64,000 nucleotides of DNA from Acanthacorydalis orientalis. Its lineage: Eukaryota > Arthropoda > Insecta > Megaloptera > Corydalidae. The notes below the pieces were generated by a model. That model was given only the letters and a program-made list of their open reading frames with translations, was not told the DNA's origin and did no database searches. Positions 1 to 13,085 of this stretch are shown piece by piece (the stretch's first letter is position 1; the number at the start of each line of letters is the position of its first letter). Both the position numbers and the translations under genes were made by a program. Where the stretch lies: positions 27,251,490 through 27,315,489 of the forward strand of contig CM068323.1 of NCBI GenBank assembly GCA_034766995.1, read 5' to 3'.

Positions 1-596
1 TTATTAATTAAAATTACAATTTTTAAATTTTCAAAGAATATGTTGAAAGCATCTCCTGTATATCATTTTTGAATTTAAGGATTTATATAATTCTGTGTAA
101 AAAACAATTAAATATTAATAAATATAAGTAACTTTTAATAAGTTTCCTGACAATACAACATAACACATGTTAAGCAATAAATGTAATTCAGTTTATTGAT
201 ATTTAATTTTTGAATCAAATATCTTAATCGATTATTAAAATTTGTTCAAAAATAAAAAAATAATTAAAGTTAGATATAATTGACAATATTTTTTAACAGA
301 CATTTAAGTACATTTTTATGAATAGTAAATATGCTCAGAAGTATATAAGAATATATTTGTTTTGAGTTGTATTTTTAAAAATAATTTGGCCCGAGTTACT
401 TTTTCACCGTCTCTCATATCATATTATATTCTATATATATATATATGTAAAGTGTATGTACTATAAAAAGATCAAACAATAAATAAAAATCAATTCTACA
501 TGATACCAACATTACGCATTGATATATTATAAAAATGCAGAAAGCGTGTGTCTGAAATGTCTGAAGGAAGATTCACGCTTTCTATTTATGTAAGGC
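1..596. other. AT-rich spacer
   Basis: No gene or repeat is supported; only a short TA run near 433-447. Confidence 0.7.
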
Positions 597-925
597 TGCA
601 ATAGCGTTGGCGGTAGCGCCGGGGACGACCTTAGTGCGAACGAGTTGGTAGCGCCAATGTCGAGAGCAGGCTATCAGAACTGAACCGGGCATGTAAGGGG
701 TCTCTGCAGAAGTACCGCGTTAGATTGCTGTTGAATTATATATGGTGCTCGGCAAGAATTCCAGCCTGGTCCGGTCGCGGGAGAGAAATGAGCCTGCAGA
801 ACGTGGATGCATCATTGATTTCGCGCCAAAATTGATAGCGCGAGTAAGATATTTCGTTCCGCAGTATCGTTCAAGTATCGTTCAGTCATTTGTAGATAGA
901 GCACGTGTTAATTATTCACTCTAAT
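597..925. other. CpG-rich, GC-richer island
   Basis: This stretch is much richer in G+C and CpG than its surroundings (for example GGCGGTAGCGCCGGGGACGA near 609 and GGTCCGGTCGCGGGAGAGAA near 770). GGTAGCGCC occurs twice, about 37 bp apart. A 60-codon ORF (742-924, plus) lies inside, but its product resembles nothing I recognise and the initiation context is not diagnostic. It could be an unmethylated promoter region, a short non-coding exon, or an old repeat. Confidence 0.35.
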
Positions 926-2914
926 ATATTATTGCATTAATGTCGTAATAAAAGGAAAATGTACTGTCTAGGAAGCATCATTTATTCAAATGTATTACAA
1001 TATGAAACAACGTCTGTAATCATTATCGATATTTTTTCCTTAAACATTTAAGTATTCTTTTAAAAAATAAATTAAAGTAGAAAATTAAAAAAATACTCTC
1101 TCTCTCTCTATATATATATGTTTCCTTTAAAATCAAATCATTATAGAATACAGACATCTGTTTCGAAAATATGTTAATTATATTTTTCAAAAAAAAATGT
1201 CTTAATGCCGATCAAAAGAATTAATAACGAAAATGAAATAGAAAATATTTTTTCTACAATACAAAAGAATAAAATATAGGAAATCAGATCGAAATTTGTC
1301 AAAAAAAAAATTACTGTTTCATTTATCAAAGGATCATGAATAACGATTTACAGATTGAAAATAATTCTCTAACAATAAAGTAGGTTTTTAGGTTAAATGT
1401 TTAGATTTGACCTCCAACGATTATTCTACAGCGTACAAGTTTCCATACTTGCAACAATTGTTATTTGTTTATCTATATTTTTACATATACATATCTCTGT
1501 TTTATTGATTACAATAAACTAGAAACATAGTTCGTTTTCTATTTAATAACTGTAGACAAAAAGTAATAGGGTAAAGAATTTCAACAGAAAGTGTCTAAAT
1601 GTCACGCCAGTTTTTAATTTTAGTTCTCTGTTTTTTGATATATATATATATATATATATAATTTACATACATGAAATCAACTTCTATTTTTATCCAGTTC
1701 TATGACGAAAATTGGAAATTCGCCAACTCAAGAACTCTATATAAGTTTAACAGAATTCATTCAAGCCTCTTCGTATAAGTATTTCGATCAAAACAATTCG
1801 CAGAGAATTTAGTTTCATCTTATTTGAATACATATTGTTTTTCTATGTATATATATATATATATATGTATATACATATATATATATATATATATCTACTT
1901 ATATGTATATGTGTATACAATGTATGTTTGTTGAAATATTTATAATGTATGCAGTTATTTTTAACTTAATGATTTAAAAACGACATAACTATAATAATTG
2001 TCGGTAAATAGTTTATGATCTATAATCATATCTAGGTATTAATAAATTTAAATAGAAGAAATGGTTTTAAATTCTTAGTATATTCTGTAAATATTGGTAC
2101 AAATTTTGAATTATGAAATCAATAAGGATTTATTGACCTTAATGTTTATTAATTTCGAAAAATGGAAAAAGAGGAAAAACACTAACATGAAAATGAGTAT
2201 TGTAAATTTCAATTGACGTTCAAATATTAATATGATCATTATTTAGAATAATTATTGAAAGAAAATTCAATCTTAGGACACTTTTGATTCGAAAAAGTCT
2301 CGATTTGTTTAATAAACTTAAATAGAAACAATATAATTTGAAAAAAAAAGGATTTCTTATACATTTTAATTAATACCAAGTATCATAAATATAGAAAAAA
2401 TAATTACAAAATATTAAACGTACAACTGAATTAGAATTTGGAGAATTGAATAATAAAAAATAATAAAATTACCATGTTTTATAATCCCATTATTAGTTCA
2501 ATGATGGAATTGAATTTTAATGTTTGTATATTTGAATTTTAATCATATTAATACATTAAATTTATTGTCCAAATAGTATTGTTTTGATTTCATTTGAAAT
2601 AAATATTTAACCAAAACCGATTGCCTATTTTTATCAGTATAGATATTCAGTCTAAATTTATTTATCTGCATCCTGCCGTTTTGATTTGCTGTTCAAAATA
2701 ATATCGTAATATATATATATATATATATATATATAAGATTTATATTCATTGAATTTATATATTCATTTATTGCAAAAAGCTGAATCGACTTTCAGAGAAC
2801 AGTAAATCACACAAACAATACATTATTTCGCTGAAATGTAGTTCAATGAAGTTTCGAAACATTGTGATTTAATGTTGTAACAAAGTTAAGCTCTTTTTCA
2901 AGGATAAAATATTT

Positions 2915-2959
<45 letters not shown>

Positions 2960-4149
2960 ATATTTCGTTATATTTTTGATGACTACTGTGATATTAAAAC
3001 TGTATCGAATTTATATATCAAATCATTTATTATGTTGGAGATGTATTTTTAGATTTTTATTTGAATAATCTATTTGATTTAAATTACGAATAGAAGATGA
3101 GTTGTACTTTACTAGTTTGAAATGATTCATTTTATAAAGAAAGAACACATATTAGCAGTCTTGTTTAATGGAAATAAAATATGTATTTGTTTCATTAAAA
3201 TGTAATAAAACAATTACTGTCACTAAGTAGAATGTTTTGAATTTATGTAATTAGGTTTAAAGGTCATTGTTTAATCAATGATTTGAATAGTTGATTTTTC
3301 TAATAATTTTTATAATTGAATTTTGTTAAATTATAAATGCTAATCTTAAAACGAATAACGGATCTGTATCGATAACAGGGAATAGAAATGAAATTGTGGG
3401 AAACGTTTTGTGCTATGCGACGTTAATGATTTTTATTCCAATTTGATGAACGTTAAAGTATTCGTGACAAAGAATATAAAACTATTATAAGATATGAGAA
3501 TTAGGTGATATTGTCAGAAATATTACTTTGTTCATTACAAATCCAAACAACACATATAACAACTGTTTCTAGTAATATGGTTAGCATTCATTACACAAAT
3601 ACAGTACTTTTTTGTTGGGTAAAGAATTTGTTACAGAATTTTTGTTCTTTTTTGTTCACAGTTCTGTAAAGTGGAGACGTCTGTAACAGGGATTACTTAG
3701 GTGCTCCATTCATTTTCAACAAAAGCTGGCGAAGAAAACTTGAGATTTTGGGATTTTGTCTTTTTTTTATAGTACATTTATGAGAGTACAAGCAAACGTA
3801 TTAGAAAAGATGTATGTTTTAATAGAACAAATATAATTAAGTACATTTTCCGTTTTTTTTATTTAAAAATTTAAATTTTGTTATTATGTATTTATTTGTA
3901 TAAAAAATTATTCTTCAGATAGAGAACGAATAAACTGTTACTCGAGCACAAGTGAAACAAATAGTATTGGTATATATTTTCGTTCTTTTAAATCAGTTAT
4001 ATATCTAAAATATAAAGATTTATATTACGGAAACAAATACCTGTGTTGAGTAAAAAATTGAATGACTAACAATAAGCAAGTTGTCAATAAAAGGAAATGA
4101 AAAACGTTGATATGCTTTTTGTATGAAATTTTGAATGATAATAATAATG

Positions 4150-4189
<40 letters not shown>

Positions 4190-4910
4190 CTATAGATCAA
4201 AAGATTTATATTAAAAAAGAAATTGATAATACTATGACTCGATGTTACAAATAACTGAAAGCAATAACTGTGATAAAAAATAAGATTGAATATTGCAGAA
4301 AGGTACTTGTGAATAAAGATATTTTAATAAAGTTTTGTTAAAATTTATATCAATAATTTTAAATTAAAAAGCATTTTGGAATGAAATAATTCGTTAATTG
4401 AGTAAACAGATTAAGTGTTTGAAAATTAATCAGAAAAGCATACACTTCAATCAGTAAGATTCGAAGTAAGTTATAAGATTTTTTTAAGGGATCAATACTG
4501 AATTAATAAATATGTTGATGAGTATTTAATATATTAAATTTTCAATTTAATCACGGTCCATTCCTCATTTCGTTTAACATAATTAACGATTCAGATTTAA
4601 TGTATTTAAATGTATTTGCTATTATAACAGATTCTCAGTATTGTGTAATTTATTAATGACAGAAAAACAATGTTTAAAGTATCGCAATGTACACAATGTT
4701 TGCTGATGACAATAATTAAAATTAATACGATCACATATTTACCACACATGTAGCAAGTTTTCATTATATGTAATGGTAATCGTAAAAAGTTTCATAATTC
4801 AATTTGACAGGTGATTTAGAATATTTCTAGTTTATACTCATGATGTCTATTATATTCAACAATACAAAATACATACATACACGCATACACACAAAACACA
4901 CAAAACACAC

Positions 4911-4918
4911 ACACATAT

Positions 4919-5002
<84 letters not shown>

Positions 5003-5006
5003 ACAA

Positions 5007-5033
<27 letters not shown>
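4911..5033. repeat. long (TA)n tract with a 38-bp higher-order repeat
   Basis: After CA-rich sequence, TA repeats are interrupted twice by CTACAAAT, at 4,963 and 5,001, giving a 38-bp period within the tract. The ORF across it encodes only repeated Tyr-Ile and is not a gene. Confidence 0.95.
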
Positions 5034-5037
<4 letters not shown>

Positions 5038-5202
5038 GACATGATATTAGTTAAAGTTAAGAACTTGAAATAGGTTTAAGAGAAAATATATAAAAAATAT
5101 ATGTATAATTTAGTAAGGAATTATTATACATCATCATTTTATTATATTGTAGATAGATTTTTGGGTTTAGGGACGTGTTGACTGCTAAGATAATTAATTT
5201 AG

Positions 5203-5276
5203 CCAGATTCTTTTTATATTATACAAAGCAGCCCGATTTTTCTTATATTATACACAGACGTCCGTTTTTCTCAAAC
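5203..5276 (+). repeat. short imperfect tandem repeat, 29-bp period
   Basis: CCAGATTCTTTTTATATTAT… (5,203-5,231) is followed by CCCGATTTTTCTTATATTAT… (5,232-5,260) and a partial third unit beginning TCCGTTTTTCTC. Confidence 0.6.
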
Positions 5277-5569
5277 AAAATCTTTATTTTCTTTTTCACC
5301 AGGTATAAGAAATTGTTTTAAGAAATAAATTTAAACAAAAAATAATATAGAAAATCACATAACTAAATTTTCTGTTTCTTCCCCTTTCTCTCTTCCTATT
5401 TTTATTCTCTCTCTCTCTATATATATACATATATGTTGATACACTTATACATATACACAAGTCTTTTAAAATAATCAATAAACTCACAGAGCTTTCTAAC
5501 CTAATAGGATGTACTGAATTTTATAATATAATCACTGCTGACATAGTGGTATTATTTTCTTATATGTAA

Positions 5570-5607
<38 letters not shown>

Positions 5608-6289
5608 ATTCTGAAAGTTATTTAACATGAAGTTATATATATATATATATATATATAATACATATGTACATATAAGGCAATAAATACATGACAGAGTATG
5701 ACAAGTATATATACTTGTTCAGACAGGCACACATACACACACACGGTTATGTGTATATATATATGTATGTATAAATGCAGAAGAATCTACTAAGAGTATT
5801 TTAGTTTAGTCCTAAGAAACTAAAGCTATTCGCCAAAGTTACTATAATTCGTTGTGGTAGTAAAAAGGGGTAGGAGAAGTTAGTCAAATTCCAGATAATT
5901 ACGCGTTTATGTTTCCTGAAGACTAATGAACAGTCTGTTACGCACCATGTGGTTTTAACTACTGTTGAGGTTTCTTTTATTATTGTATGTTAAATGAAAA
6001 TCGGATCTTAACTAAACTACTTCAACAAGTTATAAACGAAACATGAGATGATATTTTTCTTGAACATTCAAATAAATTGTGATTTAGCAGAATGACGGTT
6101 TAGAAAATTGTAAAAAAATGTTTAAATTGAAATCATCGCGAAGAAGAATGATGTGAAACAGATATCTCATTGATTAATAAGATGATTACTCGGAAAAGTG
6201 ACGAGTGATCGATATTGATTGTTTTCCTTTTAGTGAAGTGAAACATTAGTACGGTTTGTAAAGAAGAAATAAACATTTGTATAAAATAC

Positions 6290-6707
6290 ACCGCACATAT
6301 AAATCACGGAAATGAAGCGAACAGTTCGAGCACATTTCGTAGTTTTGGATCCAATCACTCGTTTCCGAAATCACACCACGCAGTTGGTACATCAAGATGG
6401 AACGGTATAAGCTCGACTCCACACAGTGCTACAACGCATTGCACAGTATGGCACGTTTCAATCCACCTACGCAATCAGTGGCGGAGATTCCACGCAGAGA
6501 ACTGATACAAACACGTTCGACAAATAATATAAGTGTACATGTATGTGTATATGTTGTGATTAGAAATGGCTTCAGCGTTCGAGATAATCGTATATGTAAG
6601 AAAGTTCACTTATATTATTACACTTGATCAATAATTCGCAGTGATAGTCATTTGCTGGTCGACGACGATCGTTTCTGGAATATCATTTATGTATGAACAT
6701 TTTTCTC
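6290..6707. other. GC-richer patch before SINE copy 1
   Basis: Base composition is more even than its surroundings, with CpG. A 76-codon ORF (6,397-6,627, beginning MERYKLDSTQCYNALHSMAR) lies here; I recognise no domain. Splice-site evidence is not decisive, so exon, conserved non-coding DNA or old repeat are all open. Confidence 0.3.
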
Positions 6708-6850
6708 AAGTGGTCTAGATGTTCACGTCTGAGGCTGTACATTACATTTTCAAACGTCGATTCAGTCATACAAACATTTATATAATGGAAACATGATGTG
6801 CTTATTGCTCAGAAGACACGCGAAACTGTAAAGCAGGGTTAGCAGTGCAA
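6708..6850 (+). mobile_element. tRNA-derived SINE, copy 1 (diverged)
   Basis: A tRNA-like head contains a box A-like TGGTCTAGATG (6,711-6,721), GTTCACGTCTGAGGCTG, and a degraded box B TTCAAACGTCG (6,749-6,759), followed by ATTCAGTCAT at 6,760-6,769. The following 50 bp, with AATGGAAACATGATGTGCTT and GCTCAGAA, recur in copy 2 at 9,305-9,364; over the last 37 of these bases 31 match. A shared tRNA-like head plus a shared non-tRNA body is what defines a SINE. Such elements are transcribed by RNA polymerase III and copied by LINE machinery. The 3' boundary is uncertain because only the core is shared. Confidence 0.55.
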
Positions 6851-7928
6851 TTTTTATCACCCTACATAAAAGATACATTCATGTCTCAGATACGAATGAC
6901 GAACTGCTACATTCGCTATAAACATGATTCAACTCATTCACGTATGTAACTGTATGAAAATACATGTTGTTCTCTTCATACTAACAACGTACAAAAATAC
7001 ATTACTATATGATAACTGCACTAAAATATAATCCATGTAGATTGATGTTACTATATGCTGGATTTAGACATGGATTGCATTCTGTAGGATTTTATTAATA
7101 CTGTGGTATATTCATATATATATAATGGGACAGTAAAATGTTTCTAATTTGAAAATATTAATGTGAAAAAAGACTAGAGGAATTTTTGAGTATAAAAAAT
7201 AGATAAGCTCGTTTAATATAAAATCTCACATCTATATTTCCTTACCGTTCAATTTAAAAATACCGTTTGATTATTTAACATTTTTGGTATTGTATTAACC
7301 AGTTTGTATTGAAACTCGATGTGATCATTCGTTTATTTGTGCCTGCGGTCTTGGTGTTCTTTTTTGTAAAACACTGAGATAATTAAAACAGTAAATATAA
7401 TAAATATTTATTTCTTTAAAATGCATAAACAGTTAAGTAGTTAGTTTAACATTATAAACAGTTAGTTGAAATAATATAATAACTGTTTTTTGGATAAAGG
7501 ACTAGAATCGGTCCATACTAAAGTTGGTACATTTTTGTTAATTCTGTCTGTAGTATTCTCTTATGGAATTAATGATTACTGAAAGATATCAAAACATGTC
7601 TAACTTAGTGTTGATGACCGGTAATAATTTTGTTCTTTAGATAATACTGTTAATGGATATACAATTTTTTTATTATTTTTTCAGTATATGTATATATATA
7701 TATTCCAATTTATCTCTTCTTTAAGAATAAATTGAAAATTTAGAACAGATGATAATATTTGTTTATCTGGATACCAATATGTAAACATATATATTTGTAG
7801 AACAAGAAATAATAAAGAAGTTGGAAGCAGCAAATATTATAATTCTTTATGGAAAAATATGTCGAGTTAATTAAATGAATTATACGATATCCTTGAAATA
7901 AGAACAATAAATGTCCACAGTGAAGAAT

Positions 7929-7931
<3 letters not shown>

Positions 7932-7987
<56 letters not shown>
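7932..7987. repeat. uninterrupted (TA)n, about 56 bp
   Basis: One of the longest pure TA tracts in the window; both flanks are ordinary AT-rich sequence. Confidence 0.98.
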
Positions 7988-7990
<3 letters not shown>

Positions 7991-9149
7991 ACTTTATCAA
8001 AATGAAAAAGTATTTTTTTAAGACATCAGATATAAATTATGAATATGTTCACAACTTGGATTTACAAATATTTAATTCTCTTGTACAGATTTATTCCCTT
8101 GTGAAGTAGTGTTTCAGTTTATTACTCTTTTGAAACGTACTCGCTTAACGACGCTTTATACAGGAGACATGATATAACGTACGAGAAAAATGATGATTAA
8201 ACTGAAAAGTTCAGTTCGTATGTGTTTTGTCTTCGTGATCTAGAAACACCAAATTAAATATATGCTAGAAAATGTACCATCTGTAAACAGACGAACGATA
8301 ATACAATGTACGTATTTTTATTTTATCCTACATCCCAGTAAAATCCAAAACGTAACGTGTTAGGTCACGAGTCACCACTGCATTGTATTATAGTCAGTAT
8401 AAATCCTACACTTTATCCTTGTCGCGCACCACGTTCCTGCGGGATGAAGATTACTACGTGTGCTCGAAACTTGTGGAACGGGTTTGATGATGCAGTTTGC
8501 ATGTCTAAGCGATGAGAGGATTTCAAACCTTGTATGCTGTTGGTTGGTTCACTAACACCTATCAACAGATGAGAATTTCAGTTCGATTTTCTTTTTGCTA
8601 GTGCCGTTTCACATGTAACCCTTTCTCCTTTGTTACATTCCCTTTTTGTATTATTCAAGTAAGATTATTAGTGATCATTATTGAGTTATTGAAATGGCGG
8701 AATATACGTGATCTGTTTCTTCAACATATTCATACATGTCTCACGTTTGATTCCTTCTTGCATTGTAACCTTGTAACTTTATTTAATTCGTTATTGGTTT
8801 TAGGAAAAAATGATTATATATATATATATGTAGATTCTCATAATATAGTTTTAGATATTTTTGAATAAGTAATTGTCAGAAACGAATATCGTATCTCTAT
8901 AAACCGTGTTAATCATTGTTAAATTGTTGAAAGACACATGATTATTATTCCCGAATGAAGCTTGTACCATTTTTTCATTAATTTATATAACTAGAAACAT
9001 TATGTTCAATATATAAATTAATATTTATTTATATTATAAATAATTATTTTTATTTCTCCAATTCTAAAACAATAGTTTTATTAGTTATATTTTACTACAT
9101 AATTTTATTTTACTACATAAAAGACACATTGACCATAGTATATATAAAT

Positions 9150-9153
<4 letters not shown>

Positions 9154-9210
<57 letters not shown>
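9154..9210. repeat. (TA)n tract about 52 bp, ending in CACACA
   Basis: A pure TA tract about 40 bp upstream of SINE copy 2. Confidence 0.97.
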
Positions 9211-9212
<2 letters not shown>

Positions 9213-9245
9213 AGACTAGTATTTTAAGCAGGCATTTTAGTAGTA

Positions 9246-9375
9246 AACGTGTTGGTATAAAGCACGTTCACCTTTAAAATGAAACATCACTGGTTAAAAC
9301 CCTTATTCAGTCATGTGGATTTTTCATTAATGAAAACATGGTGTGCTTATGGTTCAGAAATCACCTTCACGTTCA
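9246..9375 (+). mobile_element. tRNA-derived SINE, copy 2 (diverged)
   Basis: The head reads TTGGTATAAAGCACGTTCAC and ACATCACT, then GGTTAAAACCC (9,292-9,302), close to the polymerase III box B consensus GGTTCRANNCC. ATTCAGTCAT follows at 9,305-9,314 and then AATGAAAACATGGTGTGCTT and GTTCAGAA, aligned with copy 1. It begins about 40 bp after a long TA tract. The copy is degenerate and probably inactive. I did not find a clear polymerase III terminator or target duplication. Confidence 0.55.
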
Positions 9376-10114
9376 AGAATTCAGTAATTGAATGACATAT
9401 AGAAAGTAAAATCATTTTAAATGCAAGTATATGTACAGTCTTTACAATATTGAACTTAATATCAATGAAATTATGCGTGATTAGCTGAATAATCTATGCA
9501 GATGTCTATTTACACATCACGTTGATATTGAATTTACATTATTGCAGTGATTTAGGTTTTTTTAGTTTAGATTAATATATATATATATATAATGTAAAAA
9601 GTTATAAAATGCATATAATATTTATTGATATATTGAAAAATAACACAAAAATGTGTAAATCTAGTAACTGATATAGAAACCACATACTGTACTTTTATCT
9701 GCAACTTATGTTAATGAGAATTTTTGATCCAAAACTAGATTCGTATGCATCTATCACGCGAAGCTATCAACTTCTATTCCATTTCGATGCGACTCGATGA
9801 GTCGAACAGCATTTACGGATTGGATCGGAGATTACCTTTTCCACGGAATTGGTAAAGCGTCTACGATATTAAAAAAAAAAAAAACCGGAACGATGCATAT
9901 CTTTCACCGTTGCGAATTGATGTCTGCGCGAGGCGATGACTTATTTGACAAATTGAATTTCTCACTCAACGTTTTCGCCGTATATAGCGCCGTTTGATTA
10001 TTTTTCTGTACGTAGACGTTAATTTAAACTAATGTACTGTACTGTTTGTTTCTTTTTATATATGATTTCAATACTTTAAGATACTCCATATTGATTATCA
10101 AGTATTGTTTGAGA

Positions 10115-10120
<6 letters not shown>

Positions 10121-10188
<68 letters not shown>

Positions 10189-10195
10189 AAGAGAT
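10121..10195. repeat. compound microsatellite (TA)n(GA)n
   Basis: About 50 bp of TA is followed directly by about 18 bp of GA. This is the reverse-complement form of the (TC)n(TA)n compound seen elsewhere. Confidence 0.97.
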
Positions 10196-11200
10196 AAAAT
10201 AAAATTTTATTATCGCACTGAATCTAAAAATGTATAAAACTAACATTTATATAAAAAATGTCTTTCAAACAGTTCTATGCTTTTTTCATTATTCAAATTT
10301 GAATCAGTAACAAATATCTGTTTTATTTTAAAGTTCAACAATTCTACTCTTCTGATACTAATACCGTGGAACAGACTCTGCATTGAAGAGGATATTAAAG
10401 TGTTTTCATTTCTACCGCAATTTCCTTTTAACTACACACCTATATTAACAGTATGTATTCATTAAGGAAATTATATTCCACAAGTAAATCTTTGAACTAC
10501 GTAGCTGGAATATAATCATATTTATAGAGTAATTTAGTTTTTAACTTTCTGTTTTATTTCATTCACTATCGCACAAACCGTTGACTTCTGTTTCAAATAT
10601 TGAAAATTATACTGTTTCAAAACCGGTAATATTATTAAGACCTCAACTGATATTTATATTTTTCAGGATATATTGGTATTGTACTTTGTCAAACGAGATA
10701 ACGAAATTGAAATTTTCACATCATATATCACAGTGTATATGAATTTTTTCATAATGATCGATACAAGATTTATTAATAAGCTACCTGTGAATGCTCAAGA
10801 GGGTTACTGGTCGTGACAAATAAATACTCTAGTGATTCCTCAGGATCATCAAGACGATCACCGTAGTATATCAAATTGATTGCTAATAATAATAACATAC
10901 AATTATTGTGATTAAGTTAGTTACATATGTAAAAATATGTAAATTATTATGAGAAGACGAGTCGATTCTAATTGGGAAGAGAATAAATTAGTTTCTAATT
11001 TTTTTTAATAAAAAAATAACAAAGGACATGTTTCAAATTTCTAAAGTATTAATATAATTCTAAATCTTTATTTCTTCTTCTAATTCTTTATAAGTAAATT
11101 CATATATAATAGGTGTACATGTTTGAGATATGTAGAAGAATAGTTGGAAGTATATTCTCAATTATATATATATTAAATGTATTATATTATAATATATAAA

Positions 11201-11271
11201 TTTTCTCTCTCTCTATATATATACATTAAATATATTATATTTTAATCTATAATTTTTCTCTCTCTCTCTCT

Positions 11272-11307
<36 letters not shown>
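11201..11307. repeat. two adjacent (TC)n(TA)n compound microsatellites
   Basis: A short TC-TA tract at 11,206-11,222 is followed by TACATTAAATATATTATATT-like sequence and a longer one at 11,257-11,307. The spacer resembles the sequence just before the first tract (ATTAAATGTATTATATTATA), so this looks like a local tandem duplication of about 60 bp. Confidence 0.9.
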
Positions 11308-11311
<4 letters not shown>

Positions 11312-11804
11312 TATAATATATAAGTAATTATCATATTATAAGTAATACGTACTTATAAACTGTGTGTATGTATGTTTTAAATAATTCCATTCGAATGATG
11401 TATAAATGTGTGCTGATATTTCATACATTGATATATAGAATGTTTGATATTTTTAAATAATTGATCAAAATTATCTCATAGATAAGTTACATCTACTAAA
11501 CAGAGCAGTTAAATTGTTTTATATTATAATATCAACAGTTCTGATACAGGTATCGAATATACACTTATTATAGCTCAGCCATTATCGCTTATTACTTCCT
11601 ATTATACCTGTTATAACTAAAGAACATATACAGGTAATATGCAAAATTAATATAATGAACGTTAGATATCCACGAAATTTATTATATCTAAACGCTATAT
11701 AAATATGTTTGGTGTCAGATTATGAAAAGCGATTGGTGACAGTTTAAGTGTTTTTATATATTATATTGTTTTTACATATATATATATATATAATATGCAA
11801 ACAG

Positions 11805-13085
11805 AAATTTACCCCTTGGATTTAAGCCGAAAAATTTTTAGAGGTCGATTTTCGTTTTTTTTTCCACGAATGTAATCTTTTATAAATATAAAGACGTAAA
11901 ATAAGTATTAAACCAATTTTAAACCCTCAGAAAGTATTTTTATGGTCGGAACAAGCTTAGAACTGAACGTAAAACTGAATATCGATCAAATTTCGTATAA
12001 TTCTTATCCCAAGCTTTTTTAGAACTCGATTTTCTTTTTTTTTACCACGAATCCGTTCTTTTATAAATATAAAGACGTGAAATAAGTATTAACCCAATTT
12101 TAAACCCTTAGAAAGTATTTTTGTGGTCGGAATAAGTTTACAACTGAACATAAAATTGACCAAAAATTGAATATCGACTAAAATATCGCACAATTCTCAT
12201 CCCAAGCTTCGTTTTTCGCATGAAACCTATTTGTTATGTCTAATAGATTCGATTTATAGAGAAAAAAAGTCAGTTTTCAGACTTTCGATTTTTGGTCAAA
12301 AAAAACGTCAAGGTATATCCCTTGGATTTTGGTCGAAAAATTTTTAGAACTCGATTTTCGTTTTTTTACCACGAATCCGTTCTTTTATGAATAAAAAGAC
12401 ATGAAACAAGCATTAAACAAATTTTAAATCCCTAGAAATTATTTTTTGATGTCGTAATAAGCTTAGAATTGAACATAAAATTGAATATCGAATAAAATAT
12501 CGCATAATTCTTAACCAGAGCTTCGTTTTTTGCACGAAACATATTTGTTATGTCTATTAAAATCCTCTAAATATCTCTTGAGTTATATTCGAAACATTTT
12601 TAGAAATAAATTTTCGTTTTTTTTTTCCACGAAGCTAATCTTTTATGAATACAAAGTCATGAAACAAACTTTAAACCAATTTAAAACATGTAGAAAGTAT
12701 TTTTTAAGGTCGGAATTAATTTAGAACAACCACCCAGTCTAATCCTCCTTAATCCACCACTGATTACACCACAAAAGCAAATTAGATATTAATTTTGATT
12801 GTTGCTTATGTTTGTTTCGATGAAGATCCTCAGAGCAATTTTTCTGTACATTAGTTCTTTCAGGATAATAGCATCATAGAAACTCGCATAAGAAAATGAT
12901 CAATAATTAGTAATGAAATTTTTTTATAAGAATTTATTATGGTTCAGAGGCGAGAGAATTATTTAAAAAAATTCATCTGAAAAACCTACAAAATGACTGA
13001 CTTTTAATAATTGGAAAAAATTCCTTAAAATTATATTCGTTAGTGATTTAATAACTATATCTATCTCTTTCTCTCTCTCTCTCTC

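Larger units (their letters stand above)
926..6289. other. AT-rich spacer with TA tracts
   Basis: Besides the tracts listed separately, TA runs lie at 1,639-1,660, 1,848-1,894, 2,709-2,735, 2,918-2,954, 4,152-4,187, 5,577-5,604 and 5,634-5,657, and short TC-TA compounds at 1,096-1,119 and 5,408-5,427. No coding sequence is supported. Confidence 0.75.
6851..9245. other. spacer with one GC-richer patch
   Basis: Mostly AT-rich. A less AT-rich, CpG-containing patch lies at about 8,330-8,640 (for example TTGTCGCGCACCACGTTCCT). Nothing coding is recognised in it. Confidence 0.6.
9376..11804. other. AT-rich spacer
   Basis: Contains a mildly GC-richer stretch at 9,740-10,000 with a 66-codon ORF that has no recognisable product, and TA runs at 9,575-9,591 and 11,777-11,793. 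Otherwise nothing is seen. Confidence 0.6.

Noticed and set aside
4840..5073. 77-codon ORF with a long Tyr-Ile run
   Set aside because: It is the translation of a TA microsatellite. The same applies to the ORFs at 12,963-13,202, 17,694-18,026, 17,756-18,118, 18,498-18,743, 18,727-18,912, 19,234-19,521, 33,309-33,506, 34,510-34,818, 39,910-40,092, 43,373-43,612, 62,450-62,644 and 62,505-62,693.
12720..12765. AACCACCCAGTCTAATCC as a possible mariner 5' terminal repeat
   Set aside because: It does not match the 3' terminal repeat at 49,178-49,211 beyond a short ACCACCC.
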